From NCBI GenBank assembly GCA_014904845.1, contig MU119202.1, forward strand, positions 558,001 through 622,000: a stretch of DNA of 64,000 nt. The letters run 5' to 3'. The notes beneath the pieces were generated by a model. The model saw only the letters and a program-made list of their open reading frames with translations, was not told the origin of the DNA and made no database searches. Position numbers and translations under genes: made by a program. Shown in pieces: positions 1-13,321 of the stretch (within the stretch, counting starts at the first letter, position 1; every line of letters starts with the position of its first letter). Origin of the DNA: Acephala macrosclerotiorum. Taxonomy: Eukaryota; Ascomycota; Leotiomycetes; Helotiales; Mollisiaceae.

Positions 1-3000
1 GCTCACGGGCCGACTGGTACGAGAGAATATTCGTAGCACCGAAGTGGAGGAGCAGAGTGATAGCAAGTTGGTACAGCGATTCGCCAATGATCATCTTCCA
101 CATGGTCATGCTGATTAGTGGTGCGGATTTGGGGTCTGGCTTTCTCTCCAGGATGCTTTCGGTTGGGGGATCGGTGGCGAGAGCCAAAGCGGCCATGGTG
201 TCCATGATCAAGTTAACCCACAAAAGCTGGACAGCTGTCAAGACAGACTCTTCGTCGCTGCTGGATACAGCAGTGATGAATGTGAGCAAGACAGCCGTAA
301 TATTGACAGTAACCTGGAATTGCAAGAATTTCTTGACTGCGTCGTTCACGGCTCGACCCCACATCATTGCCTTGACAATGGAAGCAAAGTTGTCGTCCAT
401 GAGAATAATCGCAGAAGCTTCCTTTGCGACCTCAGTACCAGTAATACCCATTGAGAATCCAACGTCGGCAGTCTTGAGAGCAGGTGCATCGTTCGTTCCA
501 TCACCGGTGACAGCGACAGTCTCTCCGAGCTCCTTGAGGCGCTTGACGAGAATACGCTTGTCTTCAGGGCTGGATCGGGCAAGAACCTGGAGGCGAGGAA
601 TAGTCTGATCCATCTTAGTTTTGCTGAGCTTCCGGAATGCTGGACCTTCCATGATGATACCACCGGGAGTGAAAATTCCACATTCAGTAGCAATAGCCTT
701 GGCCGTGATCATGTTGTCTCCAGTGACCATGCGAACGACAACACCAGCATTCTGGCATCTCTTAACGGCTTCGGCCACACCTTCACGGAGAGGATCCTGA
801 ATACCAACGATGCCCAAGAAAACCATTTGTCTGAAAACATCCTCAAAGATGACCTCGGTTTTGTCACCCTCAGCAGTTCGAGTACCCTTCGGAGGCCATC
901 TCTCAAATTCGCGGTAGATGAGGCCGATAGTTCGCAGCGATCGTGAAGCATAATTGTCGATGATGTTGGTGATGGTCTGACGGTTGTCATCAGTCAACGG
1001 AGAACTTGCAGGCTCCTTCGTTGGATCCCGGATGATGTAGGAACACTTCTCCAGAAGGATTTCAGATGCGCCTTTTACGTAGAGCCGGTATTTGCCATTC
1101 TCCAACTGCACAACAACACCCATGCATTTTCGGCTTGAGTCAAAGGGAATAAGTTGGACAATCTTGACATTTGACCTCACCTGGTCAACTTGACCCATTC
1201 CAAGGTAGTCCCGGGCATAGATGAGGAGAGCAGTCTCGGTCTTTGAGCCAACGAAACTCTTCTCGCCGTCAACTTCGCCCTCGAAAGCGGTAGAATTAAT
1301 GGCAATGGACTGCAGCAGCATCTTCTTGACATCGGAGTCCAAGGACGACACAACCTCTTGTGGTGGGACACTGTCAATAGCTTCAGGCTGCGCTTGTTTG
1401 CCCTTGCCGGCTGACGGATCCGTGCCAGAGACATCGGAAGCAGCCCCAAATCGCGAGCTTGTTCCAAGAGTACCAGCAACAACTTTCATCTTGTTCTCCG
1501 TCAATGTTCCCGTCTTATCGGAGCAAATGGTAGTGGCATTGCCCATGACCTCGCAAGCCTTCAGGTGTCTGACAAGATTGTTGTCCTTCAACATACGAGT
1601 TGTTGCAAAAGCTAAGGCTAGTGTGACAGCCAGGGGTAAACCTTCTGGGACTGCTACCACGATGATAGTAACGGTAACAATGAAGATGTTTAAGAATTCT
1701 TGACCCTTCTCTGCGGGCGTGCTAGTGTTGTGAGGTAGACGAACCAGGAACTCGATGAAGAGTACGACAAACAGGAGAAGACCAGCAGCCCCTCCAAGTT
1801 TCGCAATGTACTCGGCCAAAGTGTTCAGTTTAGATTGCAATGGTGTGACCTCAGGATCTTCTCGCAAAGACATCAGAGTCTTCCCGTAGCTCGAGTTGAC
1901 ACCAGTGGAAGTAACCAAGAATGTACCAACGCCTTCCGTGACTTGTGCTCCAGAAAGAATGAAGGGATCTAATTTGCGAAGACTGTCATGGTTCTCGATG
2001 GCGGCATAGACCTGATTGGCAGGGTGTTTTCGAATGAGATCAGATTCTCCAGTAGTCTGAGATTCGTCACACTTGACGTTATGACCATCAATAAAGATAC
2101 CGTCCACAGGAATCATATCTCCGGGCTCCAAATGCATCACATCTCCAACCAAAACATCGAAGACAGAGATAGCTTGCGTTCTGCCAGATCGGACAACATT
2201 GACGTCCCGATCCTCCTTTTTCTTGTTAAGTTTCACGAACTGGCGCTCCTTTTGCCAGTCGTTCAAAGATCCAACCACGACAACGATAACAATAGCCACG
2301 ATAATGGCCACTCCTTCAACCCATTCGATAGGTGGATTTTCCGGGTCGTGTTTGGTCCCAAAAGTCTGATACAGTCCAATAGCTAGTGAAATGGCAGCCG
2401 CAATAGAAAGTAAGATGAGAACTTTGTCGTTATAGGTAATCCACATCAGTTGTAACAGATTCTTTCCTTTCTTCTCTGGCAATCGATTATCATTGAAAAC
2501 ACGCTTCCGGTCGTAGAAAGCATCTTGGGGGGGAGGCGTTCTTCGGTTTGAGTCTCTAGACTCCTTCGAATCGATCCTCGTGAGGGGTGCTTTCGAATCA
2601 TGACCCGAGTCTGCTGCTGCTTTCCTGGCGGCAGCTTTTGCTTCATCGAATGTTACTGTCCCGTCCAAGTCGCTCTCGTCCATGCCGATACCAGCTTTGA
2701 CATCGGTCCTAAGCCCTTTCTCTAAGCCGGCCAAACCTCCCAGCGCGAAGAATGCCGACAGACTCTTGGGATTGATGAGTTTGTTGAGCTGTCCTTGGGA
2801 AAACGCAAAGTTGTTGTCCTCCACCTGGAAATCTTCTTCGGTTCCAGGATCCGGATTCAGAGCCTCTACATCGTTCATGATGTCGTCGTTTCCAGGAGCC
2901 TTTCCGAATGCGCGGTCCCTATCCCCCTGTGTACTGTTCGCATATGTCTCCCCGCTGTAGTTCGTGGCCGAATGATTCCAATCATCCGACTCTATGGAAT

Positions 3001-3453
3001 TCTGCCTCGACCGAAGCCCTGGCACCGCAAGAAATCCTGATGCTTTATCTCCTCCTCTTGATGTTGGCGAAGAAACATTATGTGGTGAGGTTGGTCGGCT
3101 GTCCCTGCTGTCAAAGGAAGGGGCAGGTCGTAATTCTGGGATGGAGGATCGGCTGCCCTGTTGTGGTCGATTGTTCCTAGTGGCTGTCGTTTCGTGAGTA
3201 GAGAGGGGGCTAGAGGGCTCGCCCTGTAACATCGATGGCGAGTTAGGCAAAGCTCTCAAAGCGACTGCATTGCTCTCCATATCTTGAGGTGGGCTTGGGC
3301 TTATGTTACTGACAGCAGAAGTGTCGATAGTGATAGTTGGCCTATTTGACTTGTTGAGACATGGCTGGTAAGGTACGTATCTATAGGGACTCACGCTCTT
3401 TGTCTCCTCCCGCCTGGACTAGGCGATGGCGATGGTTGTTTCGCGTCCGCCAT
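1..3453 (-). CDS. PMC1: P-type Ca2+-ATPase (PMCA/Pmc1 type), 3' end cut by window edge
   Basis: Calcium pump that would move Ca2+ from cytosol into the vacuole (fungal Pmc1/NCA class). Exons on the minus strand are 3453-3395 and 3341-1, with a 53-nt intron (3342-3394, GTGAGT...TAG); phases match and the second exon stays open to base 1, so at least 1,133 residues are present and the last membrane helices and tail are missing. Visible signatures: a long polar cytosolic N-terminus of about 310 residues, helices M1-M2 near residues 320-390, M4 with PEGLPLA near 590, the phosphorylation site DKTGT near 625, KGASE in the nucleotide-binding domain, MVTGDN, the hinge GDGTNDAP near 965, then M5-M6 with LLWVNLIMDT. 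ER-type (SERCA) pumps and H+-ATPases differ in these blocks. The orthology to Pmc1 rather than another PMCA paralogue is inferred. Confidence 0.93.
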
Positions 3454-6400
3454 GCTTGAGATTGAACCTATCTCCTGGGCTCCGATGGTCGTTGTTGAAT
3501 CGTCAGCTCACAGCCCAGGGCGCAGAGCCTTGGCTGGTAGTGGTTGATGGTTGAGGCTCGATTGTTGTCAGGCATCGGAGGGAGGCTGTGTAGCTTGGTG
3601 TTGTCGAAAGATGAAGTCCGGCTGGAAGGCAGTATATAAGCTTAGTCCTCTCTAGTTTGCTGCGACAAGAATTTTATAAGAAATCAATGATTCACTGCCA
3701 AGTACGCAGACTGCGGATATTTGAACGAAAGAGCTTGGCTGATTGTTCCGCCTAATTCCTGTGAAAGTCCTTCGTTCTGCCAGAGAATCTGCGAAGTTCC
3801 CAACGAATGATCTGGAGAAAAGCGCAACGGGATCACTTCTCGAGTATCTCACCTGTCTTTCGGGCATCAAACAACCGCCGTGATGGACCCTGCGCGTGTA
3901 TCTAGCGACTAGGGAATCGTAGGATGGAGGAGTTACAAGTCGGTGGATTTCCGCAGGTCGATTTTGGAGGAATTGATCAGCATTCCCGTCTATTAACAGT
4001 GTCGCAATAACGAAGCAGCGGGATTTAGTTGATTGGCGGCATTGACGATTAAGACTGCAACAGAAGAAAGTCTCTCGTCTTTTCGGAGATGGCTTCGTTC
4101 AATGGATGAGGGTATGGGCAGGTAAGAGGACCCTACCCGCAATTGACAGGGAGAGGTTGTAGTAGTGTCTTGAGTGAGGCAGTGCAAGAAATCACGGACG
4201 TGCGAACAAAGATGAGCGCCTAAGGGGACGCCACGCCAATTGCACCTAAAATATTTGTGAAGCGCTACAGTTCTTGGGACTTTGTTCTCGACTGATATGA
4301 TCCTCGAGGCGGCAAAGTCTGGACGAATATGCCTTCCATTCTTCAACAACTCTCCCCAGGATATGGATGTTGGACGACGGATTAAGAAACACGATGGAGC
4401 TATAATTATCTAACCGCAGATAGAATAGTCTTGTGCCGCTCCACAAAATCCGCCGAGATCAGCAAGGGTGAGCAGAGACACCAAGACCACTACGCAGCTC
4501 CAATGTCCGTCGTTCTCCACCGAATTCGTCGACGAGAAAGCTCTATCAAAAAAAAAAAAAAATCGAAATTCCAGAACCGCAGATCTGCAGTTGCTCCTCG
4601 CTCCTTCCCGCTGGCGGTAATCAACTGATCGGGCGACGACCCAGACCACGCTGTGCAATCACATCACCGTTATTTGCCCGCAGATTCTCTCATGCACCGG
4701 CGGGCACAATATATTGCTATCACCACCTACCGGATCCACGCGGCTGTTGTCCATACGGAACTGAGGAGGTGACTGCAAGAGAATGCCCAAAGACCCAAAT
4801 CCCGAAGTACCCGAACCAGTGCTTGGGAGCACCAGGAGTTGGAAAGAAGATCCAGCAGCATGTTGGAGGCCCCAAAAGTCGGTCTCTGGACCAGTCATCG
4901 TGGGGTTTCCTCGACGGTTGCGATCCTGTCATCAACGACTCTTCTCTAGCTGGGCACTATCACCATGACTCCACATTCCAAGATGTTACTAAGCTGCCAC
5001 TTATGCGTTCTAGAAGCTTGCAAGTCCCAAAGCACCAACGAACATTCGTCGTCAGTATCTCCACCTCGGCATACTTTACGTCCACTTACTCCTTCGGGCA
5101 TGAAGTGGTGAGGCGAGGAACGAGGTTGCTGAAAAGCACGAAGCAACTCACAACGACCAGCCGCCAGCACGATGCTGAGCTTCAGCCAGCCAACTCAAAT
5201 CTTGCCTTCCAGAACTAAGCAGCCTATCCCCTTCTGATACGTGACATCTGCGACAAGAATCACAAGAAACTGGGATGTGGCAAGAAGTGCCGACAACTCA
5301 ATTTTCCTTCCATATTTTGAAGTCTCTACCGCTCTTTCAGCGCACAACAAGTTCCCGACCCTTTTCCAAGAGCAATGCCCCCCTTGGCAACCTTGGCCAA
5401 ATCACCGACAGGCGCGGGGACAATTTTATGGGCGTCAAAATCCCTCATGAGGACAGACATGAGCTCAACGGCGCATCTGAAAACTCAAGAAGCATACTGG
5501 TATCAGGCCAAGTAACTCTTTTCCAGAGCCAAGGGGGGCAAGAAACATTTCCTTCGAAACATGTTTCAGCCTTGGCAAATCTTCATATTCTCCTTGTCCA
5601 GAAACAGACTAGCGACACGTTTAATACTTCGCTTATCGGACCCCAACCAAGGTCGACCTCCTGGCAGATCTGAAGGCGCTCTCCTTTCCGTGGCAAAGGG
5701 GCTAAGTTCTTATCAACGCGTCAAGCTGTCCTCTCAACAAACCATTCGTTTACATCGTGTTCGGGAAATTCAATATCAAGTTTGAAGAACCTCGGATCAG
5801 CAGCTTATCGGCACGGTATCCCTCCCATCTTGTGATCCGACTGAGACATATTATCACGCTTTACCTAAAGCATGATTTGAGTTTCTCAAACCGGCTTATT
5901 GCCAAGGCATACGTAGTACGTCAACGGTTATTGTACTTCCGGTCCGGGCCATAACTTCAACTGCATTGTCTGGATACAAGATAAGGGACAAAGTCAGACA
6001 AGAAATCGTCATCAAGTCTCGTGATAAGACACTTGTATTTCTAGGTACCTGATGCCGGCAGATTCTGTTACGCAAAGTCAAGGAGGCTGTGTCAGATGTA
6101 CAGTAAGTTGTACCGGGAGAGAAGCAAACGGGAAAGTGCATGTGTACCTTTCCTTTGGGATACAACACGAGGCAAATGGCCGCCTGTCTCACCCAGACTT
6201 CTCACTATCAGATCTAGGCCTGGAACAAATCACCCCGTGACAACAGACAATGAGTCCATATTAGCACCACCACTCAATCCGAAGCAGCACGAGGTACCAT
6301 CTGACGAAAAACTTCTTCATAGTTCTGACCAGATACTTGGATTTGGCCCCCAAGCCACACCCTATTACGCGAATACGCCACTCCAACTTCCAGATCTCGA

Positions 6401-7398
6401 GCATACAATTTCCATACCAGGCAATCCGACCTCTACCCCAAAAGACAAATTCGCATATCTTTCCCAAGACCGAGGCACGAGTTTACCGCTCCAATAAGTT
6501 AAAAATCAGATAATGTGCCTTTCCTCTCCCTACCCCAGCCAATGCCAATAGCCTTCCCAATCTAGTACGTAGCACGGGGCAGTGCAAACAATCGTCCCAC
6601 TCACCGTAGTACCCAATATCAAGATCAATCAATCAGATGGCGTCAAGTATGGTGACAAGAAAATGAGGTGACGTATCAAACCCCTCACGCATTTTGCCGG
6701 AATTGGAATTTGTCTCGGATGTCCTTTATCCCTCCGGGATCTCTTGAGGGAGTGACAAATCTTGAGGCGGAGGATGCCTTCGAGCCAGGAATCGATATCA
6801 GAATCACGACACACTTCAGTACACACTTCAGTAAAGTGGAGGAAAATTGGACTGGATATTGAGGGTCGGATGCGATTTCATTAAGTACCAGTCTGGTAAA
6901 GCAAGAGGAAGCGCGGCCTAAACATGTTTTCCTTCATCGATATAGACAATCTAAAACTTCAGTCTGAACCAGTCAAAGTTAAAGCAAAAGGAAACGCAAT
7001 GCCAGCAAAACTCAATTCTTTCTGAAAATGCAATAAGGAAAAGTCCTCTGAGCGATCTACCCTCCCTGAATTCCATCCACCAAACTTCCCATCCATGCCC
7101 TAGCAATTACCGAACAAAAGAGATAGACACACAAACGCTCCGTAGAACGCCTCGAGGATAGGAAACATAACTAGTAGCGAGGAAAGAGAGGAGAGCCAAG
7201 TCAAGCGGTGAAGCAGACAGCCAGAGCCAACACTCATCTCGACCCTCAGCCCAGACGTAGACGCGTACAAACGACCCCGACATCTCTTCGAACCCGAATC
7301 TCACATCATAACTTCACAGCCCCAATACCACTCCACTCTCGTACTCCCTGACCCATCAACCCCATCCACTTTTCAAGCGCCACCCCTCCAAGAAACAC
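3454..7398. other. 3.9-kb stretch with no recognisable gene
   Basis: This lies between the Ca2+-ATPase start and the sirtuin stop. It must hold the ATPase promoter and leader near 3454-4400 and the sirtuin 3' UTR near 7000-7398. Open frames of up to about 150 codons exist (for example 4769-5218 and 6096-6497 on plus), but none matches a family I know and none links to another frame through clean splice sites. A run of 13 A lies near 4550-4562. No inverted repeat or transposase remnant was noticed. Confidence 0.5.
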
Positions 7399-8985
7399 CT
7401 AAGCAGTCTTCCTCTCCGAGAAAATATGCCTACTCTGAAACCCATCCTGCAGTCTAACATCCACCACCTGCCCCTCAGGAATCATATCATGCTTCAAATC
7501 CCACCCAGCCCTTCTACAAAGCTCAGCCACCACAATGTCGCAATCACCAAGCATATCGACATCGAAATTAACATGTGAAACGGGAGTTCTGCTGATGTAC
7601 ATCTGCGGGATATGCGTTGGCAGGTAAGGCACAACTTCGCTCACAGGTGCAACCTTGAGCGAAGTACCGATGACGATGACCAGATCAACGAGATCTTTAT
7701 CATGGTTCGTCAAGCGGTCCGAGAAGCGATCAGGCAAAGGTTCTCCGAAGAAAGTGATGTCTGGTTTCATGACGCCAGCTTTGGGATCGTCGTATTCATC
7801 TTCTGATGAGGTATCGCCGTCCAAAGCGTCGAAGCCGGATTTACGTTTCTTCTTGTCTTGACTGTTATATGAACGCTTTCGCTTCATGGCAGCTGGGGCC
7901 TTAAGTCGTCGCATTTGCTCGAGACAGCGGTCGCATTTGGGGATGCGGCCGGCTTTGATGTCGCCGAAGATGTGCTCGCCTGGGACTTGGTACTTGCACT
8001 CTACGCAAGAGGCTGTTGCAAAGGAGCCGTGGCATTGAATTAGCTTTTCTGGGAGGATACCAGCGGCGGCTTCGATGTTGTCGATGTTTTGTGAGTAGTT
8101 GGTTAATAGTTTACCTTTGGACTGAAGAAGAGCGATGAAAGCGTGTGTTGGGGTGAATCGGTCGGTCGAGGGGAGAATGTCTCGAGCGACTTGGTAGAAG
8201 ATGGATGGATCTTCTCGGAAGATTGAGATGTCGAAGACTTCTTGAGGGTCATTGAGACCAAGATGTGCCAGCTTAGAGTAGAGACCGATGTCCTTAGATC
8301 GGAAGTCGGGAATACCCAGTGACGTCGAGATACCCGCACCAGTCAGGACAATGATATTCTTTGACCTCTTGATTAACTCAACTGCATCATCAATTGAGTT
8401 GTACTGCGGGAGCTTGATTCGCTTTGACAGTTCCCTGCTAATGGCCAGGCTGAGAAGGCCGTAATAGGCATCATCAGGTGATCCGTCCAGAAAAGGGGGC
8501 GGCCGCAATCCAAAGGCAGTCAACAATTTCTTGGCTGTAATTGTCCCAGCTTCGACGGTCTTTTCACAGAACTTTTCAGGGCCGATTGTTCGCAATTGTT
8601 GTCGAAAGGCATTTGCCTCTTCCAACGTACACGATTCGGGTCCTGTAGGCTATTTTTAGCGTGTCATAGATATTGGAGTTTCAGGAGACAACTCACCAGC
8701 ATCGTAGAGGCTCTCATCGCCCATCTCCTCTAAAGTGTCCTCAAATAGAGATTCGACTTCACTCCAGTCCGCACTCTCTCCGTCCTCATCTTCATCAGGT
8801 GACTGCTCAACAATACCAGTAAGAGCCTCGAAATCATTGACGCCACTACTGATGGGAATACCGACACGTCGCGCGGTTTCCAGCGCGTCAGCGACTTCTG
8901 TCTCGCTGTCGGAGTCAAGATCGGTTATCTGGGCGCCTGGCATCTTGACTGAAGCTTGACCAGAGCCTAGTCTACTGACGTCCAT
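7399..8985 (-). CDS. SIR2: Sir2-family NAD-dependent protein deacetylase (class I sirtuin)
   Basis: NAD+-dependent histone/protein deacetylase, expected in the nucleus for silencing. Exons 8985-8697 and 8642-7399 are joined across a 54-nt intron (8643-8696, GTGAGT...CTACAG); the product is 510 aa. The first in-frame ATG, in a good context (CACCATGG), was chosen. An acidic N-terminus of about 100 residues precedes the catalytic core. Core motifs: [15 protein letters not shown] (NAD binding), [10 protein letters not shown] (most family members have TQN), the HG catalytic dyad in [11 protein letters not shown], two CxxC pairs for zinc (CVEC and CDRC), KPDITFFGE, and [12 protein letters not shown] basic then acidic insert of about 45 residues (KRKRS..., DKKKRK..., SSEDEYDD) sits between the second CxxC and KPDITFFGE and may carry a nuclear signal. 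The core resembles Sir2/Hst1 and S. pombe Sir2 more than Hst2. It is divergent from the ArAE-like gene, 305 bp between ATGs. Confidence 0.92.
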
Positions 8986-9290
8986 GGTGTTGTTGACAAC
9001 TCTCTCCTCCTCGAGAAGTGAAGGAAGTGTAAGAGAGACGCGGTTGCCACAATCCTGGCAAGAATTATCGCCGGAAGAAAGTAATGCCGGGATGGTGGCA
9101 CTTCCAACCCGAAAAAGCAAGGGCTTGACAAGGCTTGATTTTAGCTGCCGAAGAGAACGAAAAGTGAGAATTGGCCCGCTTGAGAAAACCAAAACTTTGA
9201 CGCGCGGCTATTGCCTTCACTTCAAGACATTATCGATGTCGCTATGGGGCAATTGGATGAGAGCGCTGATTGACAACCTGTCGGGTCCTA
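8986..9290. promoter_or_regulatory. Shared divergent promoter of sirtuin and ArAE-like genes
   Basis: Only 305 bp separate the two start codons, so both promoters and leaders lie here. An ACGCG core occurs at about 9200-9204. No TATA box is obvious. One such core in 300 bp is near chance expectation. Confidence 0.5.
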
Positions 9291-12200
9291 ATGTCCTCGT
9301 CAAAAGACAATTCTGATGGCGACACACCTCACTTGCTCTTCACCTCGCCTTCGTTCGGCCCGAGACACCAAACATCTGCATTGAACCCTCAAGAACATGG
9401 CTCCCGACTGCACCGACGACGAAAATCACAAAGTGGCCACCATGAAGAGAAACGAATTCGCCTTCGGCCCCCTCCTGAGAATCCAAGGTCTTCTGCTTCG
9501 AGCATTTACCGTGGTTCATACAGCCATAGTCCTCGCCGGTCCCGGTCTCTGCGGACTGAGAGCTCCGCACCAGCGTCCCCTCAGATAAGCATGAGTGATA
9601 TGCACCTCGAGGATTTGCTAGAGAATCTCAATCTTGATCTTGAGACATATGGGCTTGAGGAAACACGAGATGGGTTCTTTGATGCCTCCTTCCTTAAGCC
9701 TTCAAAAGTGGATCATGAGGATCTCATGCGAGATGCAGAATGCACACTTCCTGCGGCTTTCAAAAAGACGAATCCACTCTCTCCCAAGGCATTCTTTCCC
9801 AAGCAATGGCACGAGATCAAAAGCGTGATTCGAGCTGTGACCACCACGAGGGCTGGTATTAAGCTCACGAAGTCATTCTTGGCGTTCTTCATTGCGTATA
9901 TCCTATGCCTCGTTCCTGTTATAGTGAGATGGCTTGGTCGATACAGCTATATTATGGTCTTGTCAACCATAATTAACCATCCTGGAAGGACAATTGGCGC
10001 TCAAATTGATGGAGCATTCCTCACTATCATGGGAACGGCCACGGGACTGGGATGGGGAGCCTTTGCTCTATGGCTGTCCGATTCTACTTCAGTCGCTCGG
10101 AGGGGATATGGAGGCATTCTGGCCACATTCCTGCTTCTTTTCATGGGCACGATAGCAGCTCTCAGATCCTACTATATCAGGATGTACCAATTTGTCCTCA
10201 CTGCTGGGGTAGCTATCAGCTATACGGTCCTAGCTGATACTTCAGAGGCCATTGCCTGGCATAAGCTGTTCGACTACGGAATCCCCTGGCTGTTTGGTCA
10301 AGCAATCTGTCTCCTAGTCTGTTGTACAGTAGTTCCAGATGCTGGAGCGAGACTCTTGGCAGTTTCCTTGCATGATGCCTTTCGTGTGATGCAAGACGGC
10401 CTGATCCTCCCTCATCCAGATAGCCGCACCTTGCACAGAAATCTTGCGTGGACTTTCGTCAATCTTTCACAAGCATACCGAGATCTGGTTCTGGATATCT
10501 CTATTACTCGATTCAAGCCGTCCGATGTGATGGCTCTTCGGAACATCATGCAGGCAGTCATTAGATCATTTCTGTCTCTGAAGATGCAGACCCAGTTATT
10601 TGGTGACTTCGAGGAGGCTGGGGATAGCCAAACAGCGAATAGCGACCGTGTAAAGGATAACTCCAAGGAAGGAGATAACCCTTCTGAAAACAGGAACATA
10701 ACGGCGAACGATACGAAAGACGTCATCATTGACATAGACGCCTCGAGGAAACGACCATCGGTTCTTAGAACGGATTCAGAAAAGCAAGCCGTGAAGCTAA
10801 TAGCTGGAAGACTCGCAGGTCCTACCTCAAAGCTTTTGTCCTGCATGAGGTCTTCACTAGCAAGATGCGACGCAGTCCTCCTCGAGATGTCCGGTCACCG
10901 AAAATATTTGGGACCTCCTGAAGATGTCTCAACTGATATTCTTGGCGCACTTACCAAGATCCGTAAAGCAATGATCCAGTATGACGAAGCAGAAGAGCTT
11001 CTTATGCAGAGTCCTGATCTACCACCCTCATATTCCAACCACCCAGAAGTTGTGGAGCTCTTCCTTTTCGTGCATCCCGTCAGACTGGGTGCCACTAGTG
11101 TCGAAGCCCTGCTCGTCAAAGTGAATGAGATGCAGCAGAGACGTCCAGGATGGAGACTCTATCTTCCCTCCTACCCGTTCGGCAAGGCACTGCAGAGGAC
11201 AAATGCTCAGGTTCGACATGATCGAGGAGGCGTGACTGCAGGTTACTATTTCCGAAGTCAAAGCCAGCTTGCAAGGACTATGAAGGGCATGGCAAACGTT
11301 TACAAGCCTTTACCCCGACATCAAGATCCCGGTGCCAAAAAGGAGGACAATCACATCCATAATTTGGGTAGATCAGATACGATTGGCAAGTATGAAGAAG
11401 AGGAAGACATTGCAATGGATAGGAATTCGCAAGCCACAAAGAAGCAACGATTCCGCTATAAACTTTGGGTTGTACTCCATCGATTGCAGGGTTTCGAGAC
11501 GAGGTTCGCTCTCAAGGTAGCAATTACCACTTCTCTGCTATCTGTTCCTGCATGGCTTCACCAAAGTCGAGGTTGGTGGAACGAGAACGAAAGTTGGTGG
11601 GCAGTCGTGATGGTTTGGGTAATGTCCCATCCTAGGTAGGTCTTCGAGCACTGAAAAGTACTTTCAACAAAAACTGACAATAACTAAGGGTCGGTGGCAA
11701 CCTCCAAGACCTCGTCACTCGTGCTTTCTGTGGTGTTCTAGGCGCAGCATTTGGAGGAATAGCCTACGGTGCCAGGAATGGGAACCCATACGTTATGGCA
11801 GCATTTGCCGCCATCTTCATGCTACCCATGATCTACAGATTCACACAAAGCAGCCATCCTCGGTCGGGAATAGTAGGCTGCTTTTCATTTGTGGTAGTGT
11901 CGCTCGGGGCTAAAGCAACAGATGGTCTGCCCTCCATTGTGCAGATCTCATGGACGCGTGGGCTAGCTATCGTGGTTGGCACCGTAGCAGCTGTAGTTGT
12001 GAATTGGGTCTTATGGCCATTCGTCGCAAGACACGAGCTTCGCAAGGCGTTGTCCGGTATGTTGATCTACTCTAGCATCATCTACCGTGGTGTTGTAGCG
12101 AAGTATGTCTACTACGAGAAAGGAGAGGAACCTGGGAAGGAGGATATCGAGAGATCAGGTAAGCCAGACCTTGCACTCTCAATCATTTTCGTGCTTTTGG

Positions 12201-13119
12201 ATCGCTGAAAACCATGACAGAAATGCTCGAAGGACGTCTTCGCGAAGGCTTTGTCCGTATTCGCCAAATATTAGTAAGCTCCCGTTTCTCCCCCCCAACC
12301 AGATACCGAATGCCTTCAGGTCAGTCTCACTAATGCCTCTTGTAGGCTCTAACCCGCCACGAAATTCGACTTCGTGGTCCCTTTAATCCATTGCCTTATT
12401 CAGGTCTAATCGATGCCTGCGAGCGTTTCTTCGAATATCTAGTCGCCGTCAGACAATCGTCTCTGTTCTTCCATCCACATTATATCTCAGATAGCGACCA
12501 AGCAGCCGAATCACTGCTCTCGTACCGAAGAGATGCAGTTGCTGCTATATTGATGAATCTCTACGTGCTTGCTGGAGCACTAAGAGGCGATCGTCCGGTT
12601 CCAGTATGTTCTTTTTCCCTCTCTGCCTTCCATATCACCCCATTTCCCCGCCCTTCCAATACCTCTCTCACCTAAACCCCACCCCCGGCCAGAGCACACC
12701 AACCTAACAGCCCCCCTAGCGCTACCTCCCCTCCGCAGCCCTCGCCCGAAAAGCCCTCCTAGACCACATGGCCCTCCTCGAATCCCAAATCACCGTTTCC
12801 GACTCACCATCCCGCATCATCTCCAATAGGAAATGGTCTCAGATCTATAGTTATTCTTATAGTCAGAGCTTGACGGGTTGTGTACAACAGTTGGAGCAGT
12901 TGCAGAAATATGTTAAGGAGATTGTTGGGGAGCAGAGGTTAGTCTCCTCTTTCTTCCTTTTCTGTTTGGTTTATTCCGAGCAGGAGTGAGGAGCGTGGGA
13001 GTTGCTGACAAGTGATGGTAAATAGGTTCGATCCCATAGACCCGACACTCTACGAAGAGCTCTCAGGAGAGAAGGTGAAAGCTCAAGGGATGTTGGATGG
13101 AAATGCTTCTCGGTCATAA
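9291..13119 (+). CDS. ArAE_2 / FUSC-like multi-pass membrane protein
   Basis: Putative transporter of the fungal family formerly called DUF2421/DUF2422 (ArAE_2_N, ArAE_2 and FUSC_2 domains; yeast Bre4 is a relative); the substrate is unknown. Six exons: 9291-11635, 11689-12158, 12221-12273, 12346-12603, 12720-12937 and 13026-13119; all phases agree and give 1,145 aa. A polar N-terminus of about 190 residues is followed by a hydrophobic block with roughly six helices (near residues 200-370), a long soluble middle with acidic linkers, then a second hydrophobic block that starts at WWAVVMVWVM and crosses the first intron into GGNLQDLVTRAFCGVLGAAFGG, a typical FUSC arrangement. The C-terminus is soluble and helical. 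It converges on DNA2 with about 200 bp between stops. Confidence 0.88.
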
Positions 13120-13321
13120 TCTTCATTCATCATACTGTATTCAAGCTACTGTTAGCTTGAAACCCCCTACCTTCGCATCTATAGCGATATGCAAGAATCA
13201 ATGCTAATGCCAATGCTTAACCAAATGAATGAACCCAAACACCTCGCTCTCATGCAATGTAGTCTGATCTATATCCTAATCAACACAACACTCTGTACCC
13301 AACTCGAGCAAGACAAGACCA

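Noticed and set aside
57..608. 183-codon open frame on plus inside the Ca2+-ATPase region
   Set aside because: It lies antisense to the ATPase coding frame, which carries all the diagnostic pump motifs; no independent protein signal.
4769..5218. 149-codon plus frame in the long gap
   Set aside because: No recognisable motif, no splice partner, overlapping frames on the other strand; probably chance.
6096..6497. 133-codon plus frame
   Set aside because: Proline/threonine-rich text with no family resemblance and no good leader; left as unsupported.
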